9,436 nt of DNA from Bacilli bacterium (GCA_016282055.1 JAEEJT010000207.1:1-9436), one strand, 5' to 3'; shown: positions 1 through 6,799, counted from the first letter of the stretch. Notes: generated from the letters alone by a model not told the origin. Numbers and translations are program-made.

Positions 1-414
1 CAAACATTTAAAAAACTTGGTGTTAAGAATGTTAAATGTCAATTGATTGGTGCTCGTATTGTTCATGAAAAGGTAAAAGAAGAATCATTTGATTATGTGC
101 TTGCTGATGTTCCATGTAGTGGACTTGGTGTTATGAGTCATAAGTGTGATTTAAAGTATAAGATTAATCTTGATTCTATTGATAATATTATTAGTTTACA
201 AAAAGAAATTCTTGAAAATACTTATAAACTTGTTAAAGTTAATGGATATTATGTTTATTCAACATGTACTTTAAATAAAGATGAGAATGAATACCAAATT
301 AAAGAATTTTTAAAGAATCATGATAATTTTGTAATTGAATATGAAAAACAAATATTCCCTTATGAAATACATGCTGATGGATTTTATATTTGTAAAATGA
401 GGAGAGTAAAATGA
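1..414 (+). CDS. rsmB: 16S rRNA (cytosine-C5) methyltransferase RsmB, C-terminal part (5' end outside window)
   Basis: The frame is open from base 1, so this is the last 137 residues of a protein that is usually about 430-450 aa; the N-terminal NusB-like part and SAM-binding motif I lie upstream. Visible are motif IV, ADVPCSGLG, with Cys at codon 39 (bases 115-117), and motif VI, YSTCTLNKDENE, with Cys at codon 89 (265-267). The 50-residue spacing between the two cysteines equals that of E. coli RsmB Cys325/Cys375. In this family the motif VI Cys is the nucleophile that attacks C6 of the target cytosine, and the motif IV Cys helps release the product. The known E. coli target is C967 of 16S rRNA. 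The TGA stop overlaps the rlmN start (ATGA), which indicates translational coupling. A related NOL1/NOP2/Sun methyltransferase is possible, but the rsmB-rlmN-rsgA order supports RsmB. Confidence 0.93.
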   Translation, partial: QTFKKLGVKNVKCQLIGARIVHEKVKEESFDYVLADVPCSGLGVMSHKCDLKYKINLDSIDNIISLQKEILENTYKLVKVNGYYVYSTCTLNKDENEYQIKEFLKNHDNFVIEYEKQIFPYEIHADGFYICKMRRVK

Positions 415-1460
415 TAGATAATTGCATTTACAATTATACAAGATCTAATCTAGAAGATTTCTTTATATCCCATAATTTACAAAAATATCGTAGTACTCAA
501 GTTTATGAAGGTTTATACTCTCAAAAAGTAAAAGATTTTAATGATATTAATAATTTAAACAAAGATGTTAAAAAATTACTTTGTGATAATTTTAGTATTA
601 AAGAGTTAAAACTAGTTAAAAAACTTGAAGCAAGTGATGGAACAACTAAGTTTTTATTTGAACTTGAAGATGGTAATTTAATAGAAACTGTTCTAATGAT
701 ACAAAATTATGGATATAGTGTTTGTATTACAAGTCAAGTTGGTTGTAATATGGGATGTAAGTTTTGTGCATCTGGTACAACAAAGAAAATAAGAAATCTT
801 GAAGTATATGAAATGCTTTTACAAGTTTTGACAATTGATAACTATTTACAGGAAAAAGGTAAAAGAGTTAGTCATGTTGTTGTTATGGGAATTGGTGAAC
901 CATTTGATAACTTTGATAATGTTATGAACTTTATTAATGTTATTAATGATGCTAAAGGTTTAGCAATTGGTGCTAGACATATTACAGTTAGTACTTGTGG
1001 TCTTGTTGATAAGATTATTGAGTTTAGTAATTTTCCTTTGCAAGTCAATTTAGCAATTTCATTACATTTTGCTAAAAACGAGAAAAGAGATTTATATATG
1101 CCAATTAATAAGCGATACAAATTAAAAGAATTAATTGAAGCGTGTAAGTATTATTTTGATAAAACTAATCGAAGATTAACTTTTGAGTATATCTTACTTG
1201 ATGGGGTGAATGATGGCTTGAATGATGCTAAGGATTTAGTTAATTTAGTTAAAGATTTAAATTGTTATGTTAACTTAATTCCTTATAATTCTACGAGTCA
1301 TAATTTGAAAAGAACAACAGAGATACGAAGAGATGAGTTTTTTAATTATTTAGTTTCTAACCATATTAATGCTATAGTTAGAAAAGAGCATGGTACTGAC
1401 ATCGATGCTGCTTGTGGTCAATTAAGAGTAAATACAATAAAGGAAAGAAGTAATGATTGA
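411..1460 (+). CDS. rlmN: Dual-specificity 23S rRNA (A2503-C2) / tRNA (A37-C2) methyltransferase RlmN
   Basis: 349-aa radical-SAM enzyme, normal length for the family. It adds a methyl group to C2 of adenosine 2503 in 23S rRNA (and of A37 in some tRNAs), using one SAM as radical source and one as methyl donor. The radical-SAM cluster motif is C112-x3-C116-x2-C119, followed by the GIGEP SAM-binding motif (160-164). The two cysteines of the methyl-transfer mechanism are present: C105, seven residues before the first cluster Cys as in E. coli C118, and C335 in DIDAACGQL, matching E. coli C355. The start is ATG 411, behind AGGAGAG (400-406) and overlapping the rsmB stop by 4 bases. The closely related resistance enzyme Cfr methylates C8 instead. 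The housekeeping operon position favours RlmN, although sequence alone does not fully exclude Cfr-like activity. In B. subtilis prpC-prkC follow this gene; here rsgA follows directly. Confidence 0.95.
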   Translation: MIDNCIYNYTRSNLEDFFISHNLQKYRSTQVYEGLYSQKVKDFNDINNLNKDVKKLLCDNFSIKELKLVKKLEASDGTTKFLFELEDGNLIETVLMIQNYGYSVCITSQVGCNMGCKFCASGTTKKIRNLEVYEMLLQVLTIDNYLQEKGKRVSHVVVMGIGEPFDNFDNVMNFINVINDAKGLAIGARHITVSTCGLVDKIIEFSNFPLQVNLAISLHFAKNEKRDLYMPINKRYKLKELIEACKYYFDKTNRRLTFEYILLDGVNDGLNDAKDLVNLVKDLNCYVNLIPYNSTSHNLKRTTEIRRDEFFNYLVSNHINAIVRKEHGTDIDAACGQLRVNTIKERSND

Positions 1461-2328
1461 AGAAAAACACTGTATAGTAATTAAAGCCATTAAAGGAGAA
1501 TTCACTTGTCTTGGATCTAAAGAATATGTTTGTAAGCCAAGAGGATTATTGAAAAATAATGAAAACTATATTAAAGTTGGGGACTTTGTTGATATTGACG
1601 CTGAAAACAAAATTATATTAAAGCTTTATAAAAGAAAGAATAACTTAATACGCCCTGTAATAAGTAACATTGATAAAGCATTTGTAACAACATCTGTTAA
1701 AAAGCCTGAACTTAACTTAAATCTATTAGATAAAATGATTAGTATTTTAGAGTATAATGATATTACTCCAATTCTAATATTTTCTAAAATAGATTTACTT
1801 GATAATGATGAACTTATGAATTTTAAAACCATTAAGAATTACTATAAATCAATTGGTTATAAAGTTTTCCTTACTAAAAAAGATGACTTAGAAGATATTA
1901 AACAAAATATTTTAGATGAAATAAAAGATAATGTTTGTGTCATGATGGGTCAAACTGGAGTTGGTAAGAGTACATTTATTAATAATCTTAATCAAATGAA
2001 TTTACAAACAAATGAAATTAGTGAAGCATTAGGTAGAGGTAAACATACAACACGCCATATTGAGTTGTTTTTAATAAATAATGGATATCTTGCTGATAGT
2101 CCTGGTTTTGGTAATATTAGTTTAGATAATATGGATGAGGCTATATTAGCACAAACTTTTAAAGAATTTTTTGAAAATTCTAAGGGCTGTAAATATAATG
2201 GTTGTAAGCATATTAATGAACCACAGTGTAAAATAAAAGAACTAGTTACAACGAATAAGATTATGAAATCAAGATATGATAACTATGTATCATTTTATAA
2301 TGAATTAAAGAAACAAAAGAAATATTAG
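1453..2328 (+). CDS. rsgA: Small-subunit ribosome biogenesis GTPase RsgA (circularly permuted)
   Basis: 291 aa, typical for RsgA/YloQ/CpgA. It is a GTPase that binds the 30S subunit late in maturation, with GTP hydrolysis stimulated by the ribosome. Domains in order: OB-fold (about 1-65); a GTPase domain with permuted motif order, G4 as SKID (111-114), then G1 GQTGVGKS (166-173), the switch I region with GRGKHTTRH (194-202), and G3 DSPG (215-218); and a C-terminal zinc knuckle with ligands C246, C251, H253 and C259. The G4-before-G1 order is diagnostic. G4 reads SKID, not the commoner NKxD, as in many Bacillota members. The ATG at 1453 overlaps the end of rlmN by 8 bases and is preceded by AGGAAAG (1441-1447) inside rlmN. 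In B. subtilis the kinase/phosphatase pair prkC/prpC sits directly upstream and is absent here. Confidence 0.96.
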   Translation: MIEEKHCIVIKAIKGEFTCLGSKEYVCKPRGLLKNNENYIKVGDFVDIDAENKIILKLYKRKNNLIRPVISNIDKAFVTTSVKKPELNLNLLDKMISILEYNDITPILIFSKIDLLDNDELMNFKTIKNYYKSIGYKVFLTKKDDLEDIKQNILDEIKDNVCVMMGQTGVGKSTFINNLNQMNLQTNEISEALGRGKHTTRHIELFLINNGYLADSPGFGNISLDNMDEAILAQTFKEFFENSKGCKYNGCKHINEPQCKIKELVTTNKIMKSRYDNYVSFYNELKKQKKY

Positions 2329-2337
2329 GAGAGATTT

Positions 2338-2988
2338 ATGTTTGTTGCACCATCAATATTGTCATGTAATTTTAATAATTTACTTGATGATGTTAAAAGT
2401 ATAAGTGAAGCTAAATATTTACATATTGATGTCATGGATGGACATTTTGTTCCAAATATATCATTTGGACCATGTGTTTTTAAAAATTTAAGAGATTATT
2501 GTAATCAAATATTTGATTGTCACTTAATGATCGAAGAACCTTTAAAATATATTAAAGATTATGCAAATAGTCATGCTGATATTATTACATTTCATTATGA
2601 AGCTAAATCTAATATACTAGATACTATTAATGAAATTAGAAAATATAATTGTAAAGTTGGTTTATCTATTAAACCTAATACTAAAGTAGAAGAAATTAAT
2701 AAATATTTACCACTTGTTGATTTAGTACTTGTAATGAGTGTTGAACCAGGATTTGGCGGACAAAAGTTTATGCCAATTGCTTTAGATAAAATTAAATATT
2801 TATATGATTATCGTAAAAATAATAATTTAAATTATTTAATAGAAGTAGATGGTGGTATTAATTATGAAACTAGTAAATATTGTTTAGATGCTGGTTGTGA
2901 TATTGCTGTAGCTGGAAGTTTTATATTTAATAATACTAATAGAAATGAAATTATAAAGAATATTGAGGTAATGAAGAGTGAAAAATAA
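2338..2988 (+). CDS. rpe: Ribulose-phosphate 3-epimerase
   Basis: 216 aa, full length. A cytosolic TIM-barrel enzyme that interconverts D-ribulose 5-phosphate and D-xylulose 5-phosphate in the non-oxidative pentose phosphate pathway. Visible are the N-terminal APSILSCNF strand, HIDVMDGHFVPN (29-40) with metal ligands H29 and D31, H62 in CHLMI, and D171 in VDGG. D31 and D171 are also the expected acid/base pair. The flexible VEPGFGGQ loop lies at 135-142 and the phosphate-gripping GGI and AGSFIF segments at 172-174 and 192-197. Position 11 is Asn where many bacteria have Asp (SADF); plant enzymes also have Asn there, so this is not a defect. The Shine-Dalgarno AGGAG (2327-2331) overlaps the rsgA TAG stop, 6 bases before the ATG. 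rpe directly after rsgA is the usual Bacillota order. Confidence 0.96.
   Translation: MFVAPSILSCNFNNLLDDVKSISEAKYLHIDVMDGHFVPNISFGPCVFKNLRDYCNQIFDCHLMIEEPLKYIKDYANSHADIITFHYEAKSNILDTINEIRKYNCKVGLSIKPNTKVEEINKYLPLVDLVLVMSVEPGFGGQKFMPIALDKIKYLYDYRKNNNLNYLIEVDGGINYETSKYCLDAGCDIAVAGSFIFNNTNRNEIIKNIEVMKSEK
2965..2968 (+). promoter_or_regulatory. Ribosome binding site that fixes the GTG start of cotH
   Basis: GAGG lies inside the last codons of rpe, 9 bases before GTG 2978. The next in-frame choices would remove the signal peptide, so this site supports a GTG start that overlaps the end of rpe by 11 bases. Confidence 0.7.
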
Positions 2989-4555
2989 TATCATTATCTT
3001 TTTCTTTATTTTTATTTCTTTATTTTTAATTTCTTGCAAAGAATCTATAAAAAATAATGAAAATAATACTGATACTCCTAATAAAAATCAAAATGGTGAT
3101 GAAGTAAATGATAATGAAAATTCTTCTAATAATGAATTAGATGAAAATCATGTTAAAGTATCTTTTTATGATGGAAAAGAATTAATTACTGAAAGTATTA
3201 TTGAAAAAGGGAACCATATTTCAAGAAAGACTTTAAGAAATAAAATTGGAACAACTTTTATTGGATTTAGTTCTGATAAAATTAATTTATTTGATTTTGA
3301 AAATACTATAGTTAATGAAAGTATTAATTTATACAGTATGTATGAATATGTTAATTGTGAACTCCCTATTGTTTCTATTATTACTGAAGATTATAATTCA
3401 ATTGAATCTAAAAAAGAATATAATAAAGCAAGTTTTAACTTACAAAATTCTAATTTTGATATGGAAAATGTAAGTTGTGGAATTAGAGGAAGAGGTAATT
3501 CTACATGGGAATTTCCTAAAAAAGGATATAGAATTAAGTTTGATAAGAAACAATCTATGTTTGGTTCTAGTTATAAAGCTAAGAGTTGGACTTTAATTCC
3601 TAATTACGATGATTTAAGTATGGCAAGAAATTATCTTGCTTTAGAGATGAGTAAAGAATTTGGTATGCCTTTTACATCAACTCATGAATATGTTGAAGTA
3701 TACTTAAATAATAATTATTTAGGTGTTTATTTATTATGTGATCAAATTCAAACTGGATCTGGAAGAGTTGATATTGATGAAGGTCTTGATACTAATGATA
3801 TTGGCTTTTTAGTTGAAGTAAATGCTAGAATTGAAAGAGAAGGAACAAGCGATATTGATTATTTCATTGGTCATGATAGTAAATATTATGAGATTAAAAC
3901 TCCAGATACTGAAGATAAAAATTATTTAAATGATTCTAATACTTATATTAATATAATAAAAAATTATATGAATAATTGTATTGATGCTATTAATGGTAAT
4001 GATTGGACTAGAATTACTGAATTAATTGACGTTGATAGTTTTGTTAATTCATATATTATTAATGAATTATTTGCAAATATTGATGTAATGAATTATAGTA
4101 CATATTTTTATAAGGATAAAGGTTCTAAATTATATTGTACACCACTTTGGGATTTTGATATCAGTAGTGGTAATGTTAATTATGGCTATGGTAATGAAGA
4201 TAATTGTCCAAGTGATTTTGGTTTATGGGCTGGACTTAGAAGTTGGTACAGGGATTTATTAAAGTTTAATGAATTTAAAACTTTAGTGATTACTAGATTA
4301 ACTGAAAAAGAAGAAGCCATTAAATCAATATTAAATTTTGTAAATAGTGATAAAAGTAATAATATTTATAGTTTATATAAAAATTCTATTGATAGGAATT
4401 TTACTAAATGGCAATTATTTGGTGTTAATATTTGGCCAAATCCAAAAAGCGTAGTAAATATTAATAATTACGTTGGTCATATTGATTATTTATATAATTG
4501 GCTTGATTCAAGACTTACTTATTTAAAAGGAGTATATAAAAATGGAGTAGAATAA
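2978..4555 (+). CDS. Secreted lipoprotein with an InlB B-repeat-like domain and a CotH kinase domain
   Basis: 525 aa, starting at GTG and overlapping rpe by 11 bases. Regions in order: a lipoprotein signal peptide with a very hydrophobic stretch (5-19) and lipobox LISC, lipidated Cys at 20; a low-complexity Asn/Glu/Asp linker (21-58) that would tether the protein to the membrane; an InlB B-repeat/Listeria-Bacteroides-repeat-like domain (about 59-122, pattern VSFYDG...F.GFSSD...LYSMY); and a CotH-family domain (about 128-515). CotH hallmarks are IRGRGNSTW (169-177), KKGYRIKF (181-188), NYDDLSMARNYLA (209-221), YLGVYLLCDQI (247-257), PLWDFD (389-394) and WPNP (486-489). B. subtilis CotH is an atypical protein kinase acting on spore-coat proteins, but many homologues are surface proteins of non-spore-formers with unknown targets. 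No CotB/CotG-like substrate is visible here. The gene occupies the place of thiN in B. subtilis and ends the operon. Kinase activity is inferred, not shown. Confidence 0.88.
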   Translation: MKNNIIIFFFIFISLFLISCKESIKNNENNTDTPNKNQNGDEVNDNENSSNNELDENHVKVSFYDGKELITESIIEKGNHISRKTLRNKIGTTFIGFSSDKINLFDFENTIVNESINLYSMYEYVNCELPIVSIITEDYNSIESKKEYNKASFNLQNSNFDMENVSCGIRGRGNSTWEFPKKGYRIKFDKKQSMFGSSYKAKSWTLIPNYDDLSMARNYLALEMSKEFGMPFTSTHEYVEVYLNNNYLGVYLLCDQIQTGSGRVDIDEGLDTNDIGFLVEVNARIEREGTSDIDYFIGHDSKYYEIKTPDTEDKNYLNDSNTYINIIKNYMNNCIDAINGNDWTRITELIDVDSFVNSYIINELFANIDVMNYSTYFYKDKGSKLYCTPLWDFDISSGNVNYGYGNEDNCPSDFGLWAGLRSWYRDLLKFNEFKTLVITRLTEKEEAIKSILNFVNSDKSNNIYSLYKNSIDRNFTKWQLFGVNIWPNPKSVVNINNYVGHIDYLYNWLDSRLTYLKGVYKNGVE

Positions 4556-4572
4556 TCTACTCCATATTTTTT
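4542..4572 (+). terminator. Intrinsic terminator of the rsmB-rlmN-rsgA-rpe-cotH operon, overlapping the 3' end of cotH
   Basis: A perfect 10-bp inverted repeat, ATGGAGTAGA (4542-4551) and TCTACTCCAT (4556-4565), has a 4-base loop (ATAA) that contains most of the cotH stop region, and six T follow (4567-4572). The left arm is coding sequence (last codons of cotH). On the minus strand the stem is followed by four T, so it may also work weakly in reverse. Confidence 0.85.
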
Positions 4573-4587
4573 ATATTAGGGTAAAAG

Positions 4588-4611
4588 AAAAAAAGGCTTA
4601 TTCGCCTTTTT
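4588..4611 (-). terminator. Intrinsic terminator of rpmB, probably bidirectional
   Basis: AAAAAGGC (4590-4597) and GCCTTTTT (4604-4611) form an 8-bp stem with a 6-base loop. Read on the minus strand, the stem ends in seven T (complement of A 4588-4594), about 20 bases past the rpmB stop. On the plus strand the stem is followed by C and five T (4612-4617), so it can back up the cotH terminator just upstream. Only three G:C pairs support the stem. Confidence 0.75.
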
Positions 4612-4632
4612 CTTTTTGATCGCCCTGAAAGA

Positions 4633-4824
4633 TTATGCTCTTTCAACAAGTCCTGATCTCAAAGCACGTGTAGAAACATATACACGTTTAATCTTTCCAT
4701 CAGAATCTTTGATTCTAACTTTTTGTAAGTTAGCTTTCCAAGTTCTTCTAGAAGCTTTTAATGAGTGAGGGCGATTATTACCAGTAACTGTACCAAGTCC
4801 TGTAACATAACATTTTCTTGCCAT
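4633..4824 (-). CDS. rpmB: 50S ribosomal protein L28
   Basis: 63 aa, full length for bL28, a basic protein of the large ribosomal subunit. The sequence matches the family throughout: MARKCYVTG at the N-terminus, [16 protein letters not shown] (14-29), NLQKVRI (32-38) and STRALRSG (51-58). Only one cysteine is present (C5), so this is the zinc-free form, without the CxxC pairs of zinc-binding L28. The start ATG has a near-perfect Shine-Dalgarno, AAGGAGGT, on the minus strand (4832-4839), 7 bases upstream. The gene is transcribed alone, opposite to its neighbours, with its own promoter and terminator. B. subtilis has the same inverted orientation between the rpe/thiN side and yloU/yloV. The flanking spoVM and yloU are not found here. 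Confidence 0.97.
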   Translation of the reverse strand: MARKCYVTGLGTVTGNNRPHSLKASRRTWKANLQKVRIKDSDGKIKRVYVSTRALRSGLVERA

Positions 4825-4866
4825 AGGTAATACCTCCTTCTTAATCTAGTCATAAAGACCTTTAAT

Positions 4867-4895
4867 ATTATACCATAATTTAATAAGAATGTAAA
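4867..4895 (-). promoter_or_regulatory. Sigma-A type promoter of rpmB
   Basis: On the minus strand there is TTTACA (-35, 4890-4895), a 17-base spacer, and TATAAT (-10, 4867-4872) with an upstream TGG that makes it an extended -10 (TGGTATAAT). This predicts a transcript start near 4860 and a leader of about 35 bases before the rpmB ATG. The consensus match is strong and the position fits. Confidence 0.88.
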
Positions 4896-4924
4896 GTGTT
4901 AATTTATAAATATAAGACTCCATT

Positions 4925-4941
4925 TAACTAATATTTAGTTA
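4925..4941. repeat. Inverted repeat between the divergent rpmB and fakA promoters
   Basis: TAACTAA and TTAGTTA form a perfect 7-bp dyad around a TAT centre. It lies about 30 bases upstream of the rpmB -35 and 55 bases upstream of the fakA -35. It could be an operator, but it is nearly all A/T and such dyads arise often by chance in this base composition. The rest of the 4825-5097 gap holds only promoters, leaders and A/T runs; I see no small gene in it. Confidence 0.3.
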
Positions 4942-4995
4942 TTGTTATAAAATAAAAATAAAGTTTTTAGCTTGTTTCTAATATTTAAAAAAAGG

Positions 4996-5024
4996 TTGTT
5001 TTTTTAATGTATTTGTGGTATAAT
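4996..5024 (+). promoter_or_regulatory. Sigma-A type promoter of fakA, extended -10
   Basis: TATAAT (5019-5024) preceded by TGG gives the same TGGTATAAT 9-mer as the rpmB promoter. TTGTTT (4996-5001) sits 17 bases upstream as a weak -35 (3 of 6 consensus bases). This predicts a transcript start near 5031 and an A/T-rich leader of about 65-70 bases before the fakA ATG. The start of the leader can form only weak A:T pairing, and I see no riboswitch-like structure. Confidence 0.82.
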
Positions 5025-5085
5025 AAATAAGGTATATTTTATATATACGATTAACGTGATTTTTATTTTTATTTATATATATAGT

Positions 5086-5092
5086 AGGAGGG
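5086..5092 (+). promoter_or_regulatory. Ribosome binding site that sets the fakA start at 5098
   Basis: AGGAGGG ends 5 bases before ATG 5098. An in-frame GTG at 5056 would add 14 residues, but it has no Shine-Dalgarno and would encode an Ile/Phe/Tyr-rich stretch foreign to the family. Confidence 0.9.
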
Positions 5093-5097
5093 CTTTT

Positions 5098-6747
5098 ATG
5101 CTTGTCAAAAAAATTAATGGAGAATTATTCCGCTCGTTAGTTATAAATGGTTGTGAAAATTTAAAAGTAAATTATGCATATGTTGATTCATTAAATGTAT
5201 TCCCAGTTCCAGATGGTGATACTGGTACAAATATGAAATTAACAATCGAAGGTGGAGCTAAAGAAGTTATTAACTTCCATGAAGACAATATTTATGAAAT
5301 GAGTAAAAAAGTTTCTCGTGGTATGTTAATGAGTGCAAGAGGTAATAGTGGAGTTATTTTATCTCAATTATTTAGAGGTATTAATAAAGGCTTTGAAAAC
5401 TTTGAAGCTGTTGATGCTATAAGACTTGCTCAAGCTTTACAAAGAGGTGTTGAACAAGCTTATAAAGCTGTTATGAAACCTGTTGAAGGAACTATCTTAA
5501 CTGTTGCTAAAGATGGTGCTGCTAAGATGTTACTTATAGCTAATAGTATGATGACAATTAATGAATTCTTTGAAGAGTACTTAGCAGAACTTAAAGAATC
5601 ATTAAATCGTACTCCTGAATTACTTCCTGTATTAAAAGAAGCAGGAGTAGTTGATAGTGGTGGAGCTGGATTCGTTACTATTATTGAAGGCATGTTAAAA
5701 TACTTAAATGATGAAGTTATTGATTCTTCTAAAGTTGATAATGATGAAAATAAAGATGTTGAAAAAGGATATAATGTTATCTTAATTTTAAATCCAAAAG
5801 ATAATAAAGCATCATCTATTGATACTGATAAATTAAATAATGAATTATCATTATTAGGAACTGAAATTAATATTATTAAAGATGATAATGTTATTAAAGT
5901 ACATGCTCATTCAGCAAAACCTGGTGATGTATTAAGTAAAGCTCAAGAATATGGTGAATTCTCTAATGTAATTATTGAGAATTTAGAGTATCAACATACT
6001 GAAATTCAAGAAGTTAAACACGTTGATTTAGGAACTTGTCCATGTGGTGAGGATCATAAGGCTCCTATTGTTAAACCTGATATTAGAAAGAAATATGCTA
6101 TTGTTAGTGTAGGTACTGGTGAAGGTTTATGTGAAGTATTTAAATTATTAGGTTCTGATATGATTGTTAGTGGTGGTCAAAGTATGAATCCATCTACTGA
6201 AGATTTTATCAATGCATTTAATCAATTAAATGCTGACAATATTATTGTTTTCCCTAATAATAAGAATATTGTTTTAGCAGCAAAACAAGCAGCTAAGATT
6301 TATACTGATAGTAATGTTGTTGTTATTGAAACTAAATCATTATCTCAAGGTTATTCTTGTTTAACTATGATGGATTTGAGTCTTGAAATTGATGAAATTG
6401 TTAGCGGAATGAAAGAAGTTATTTCGAATGTTGTAAGTGCTCAAGTAACTTATTCAGTAAGAGATACAGAATTAAATGGATTAAAGATTTGTAAAGATGA
6501 TTATATCGGAATTTGTGAAGGTTCAATTGTTACATCTCGTCGTTCTCGTACTGAAGCTGTAAAAGACTTAATTCGCCAAAGCAATGTAAATGAGAAGAGT
6601 TCTATTACTATTATTTATGGTAAAGATGTAAATATTAAAGAAGTAAATACAATACAAAGATTTATTGAAAAGAACTATCCTAATCTTGAAACTGATGTTA
6701 TTGATGGTGGTCAAGACGTTTATAGTTACTTATTTGTTATTGAATAA
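5098..6747 (+). CDS. fakA: Fatty acid kinase ATP-binding subunit FakA (DhaL/YloV family)
   Basis: 549 aa from ATG 5098, the usual family length. FakA works in the cytosol with a DegV-family FakB carrier, phosphorylating the FakB-bound fatty acid to an acyl-phosphate for phospholipid synthesis. The N-terminal DhaL/DAK2 domain (about 1-200) holds PVPDGDTGTNM (36-46) with D39 and D41 for Mg-ATP, SARGNSGVILSQLFRG (79-94) and DSGGAGF (186-192). A central domain (about 220-300) carries VHAH (H269, H271), matching the conserved histidine pair of the family. The C-terminal domain (about 332-549) includes SVGTGEG (337-343), SGGQSMNPS (358-366) and the end IDGGQ..YSYLFVIE. Two oddities: the central-domain Cys usual in a GYC motif is Asn226 (GYN), and the following linker has CPCGEDH (314-320). 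No FakB or plsX gene is in the window. yloU, its usual upstream neighbour, is absent. Older annotations may read 'DAK2 domain protein'. Confidence 0.9.
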   Translation: MLVKKINGELFRSLVINGCENLKVNYAYVDSLNVFPVPDGDTGTNMKLTIEGGAKEVINFHEDNIYEMSKKVSRGMLMSARGNSGVILSQLFRGINKGFENFEAVDAIRLAQALQRGVEQAYKAVMKPVEGTILTVAKDGAAKMLLIANSMMTINEFFEEYLAELKESLNRTPELLPVLKEAGVVDSGGAGFVTIIEGMLKYLNDEVIDSSKVDNDENKDVEKGYNVILILNPKDNKASSIDTDKLNNELSLLGTEINIIKDDNVIKVHAHSAKPGDVLSKAQEYGEFSNVIIENLEYQHTEIQEVKHVDLGTCPCGEDHKAPIVKPDIRKKYAIVSVGTGEGLCEVFKLLGSDMIVSGGQSMNPSTEDFINAFNQLNADNIIVFPNNKNIVLAAKQAAKIYTDSNVVVIETKSLSQGYSCLTMMDLSLEIDEIVSGMKEVISNVVSAQVTYSVRDTELNGLKICKDDYIGICEGSIVTSRRSRTEAVKDLIRQSNVNEKSSITIIYGKDVNIKEVNTIQRFIEKNYPNLETDVIDGGQDVYSYLFVIE

Positions 6748-6755
6748 AAACATTT

Positions 6756-6789
6756 AGGCGAATTGTTTAAAACAATTACGCCTTTTTTT
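6756..6789 (+). terminator. Terminator-like hairpin between fakA and recG
   Basis: AGGCG (6756-6760) pairs with CGCCT (6779-6783), and AATTGT (6761-6766) with ACAATT (6772-6777), leaving one bulged A at 6778 and a TTAAA loop. Seven T follow (6783-6789). It starts 8 bases after the fakA stop and ends 21 bases before the recG ATG. It is likely the fakA terminator, or a partial terminator or attenuator that sets the level of recG-rnc readthrough. I found no clear promoter between it and recG. Confidence 0.82.
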
Positions 6790-6799
6790 AAATGTAGAA

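Noticed and set aside
872..1120. 82-codon open frame on the minus strand inside rlmN
   Set aside because: It lies wholly inside a clear radical-SAM gene, has no ribosome binding site and resembles no family I know; it is a shadow of biased codon use.
411..1460. Cfr-type antibiotic resistance methyltransferase instead of RlmN
   Set aside because: The position between rsmB and rsgA is the conserved rlmN place, and the sequence aligns by eye with ordinary RlmN motifs; no sign of mobile DNA is nearby.
1626..1832. 68-codon open frame on the minus strand inside rsgA
   Set aside because: It is antisense to a conserved GTPase region, with no Shine-Dalgarno or promoter; a shadow frame.
4526..4550. 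AAGGAG followed by ATG at 4542 within the cotH end, resembling a tiny gene
   Set aside because: The frame is ATG GAG TAG, only two codons; the bases are explained by cotH codons and the terminator stem.
4556..4632. Possible spoVM-like small gene between cotH and rpmB, as in B. subtilis
   Set aside because: The stretch is only 77 bases, filled by two hairpins, with no open frame having a start and ribosome binding site on either strand.
5056..5097. Upstream GTG start for fakA adding 14 residues
   Set aside because: There is no ribosome binding site, the added residues are unlike the family N-terminus, and AGGAGGG sits correctly before ATG 5098.
5460..5693. 77-codon open frame on the minus strand inside fakA
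   Set aside because: It is antisense to the conserved DhaL domain and shows no independent coding signal.
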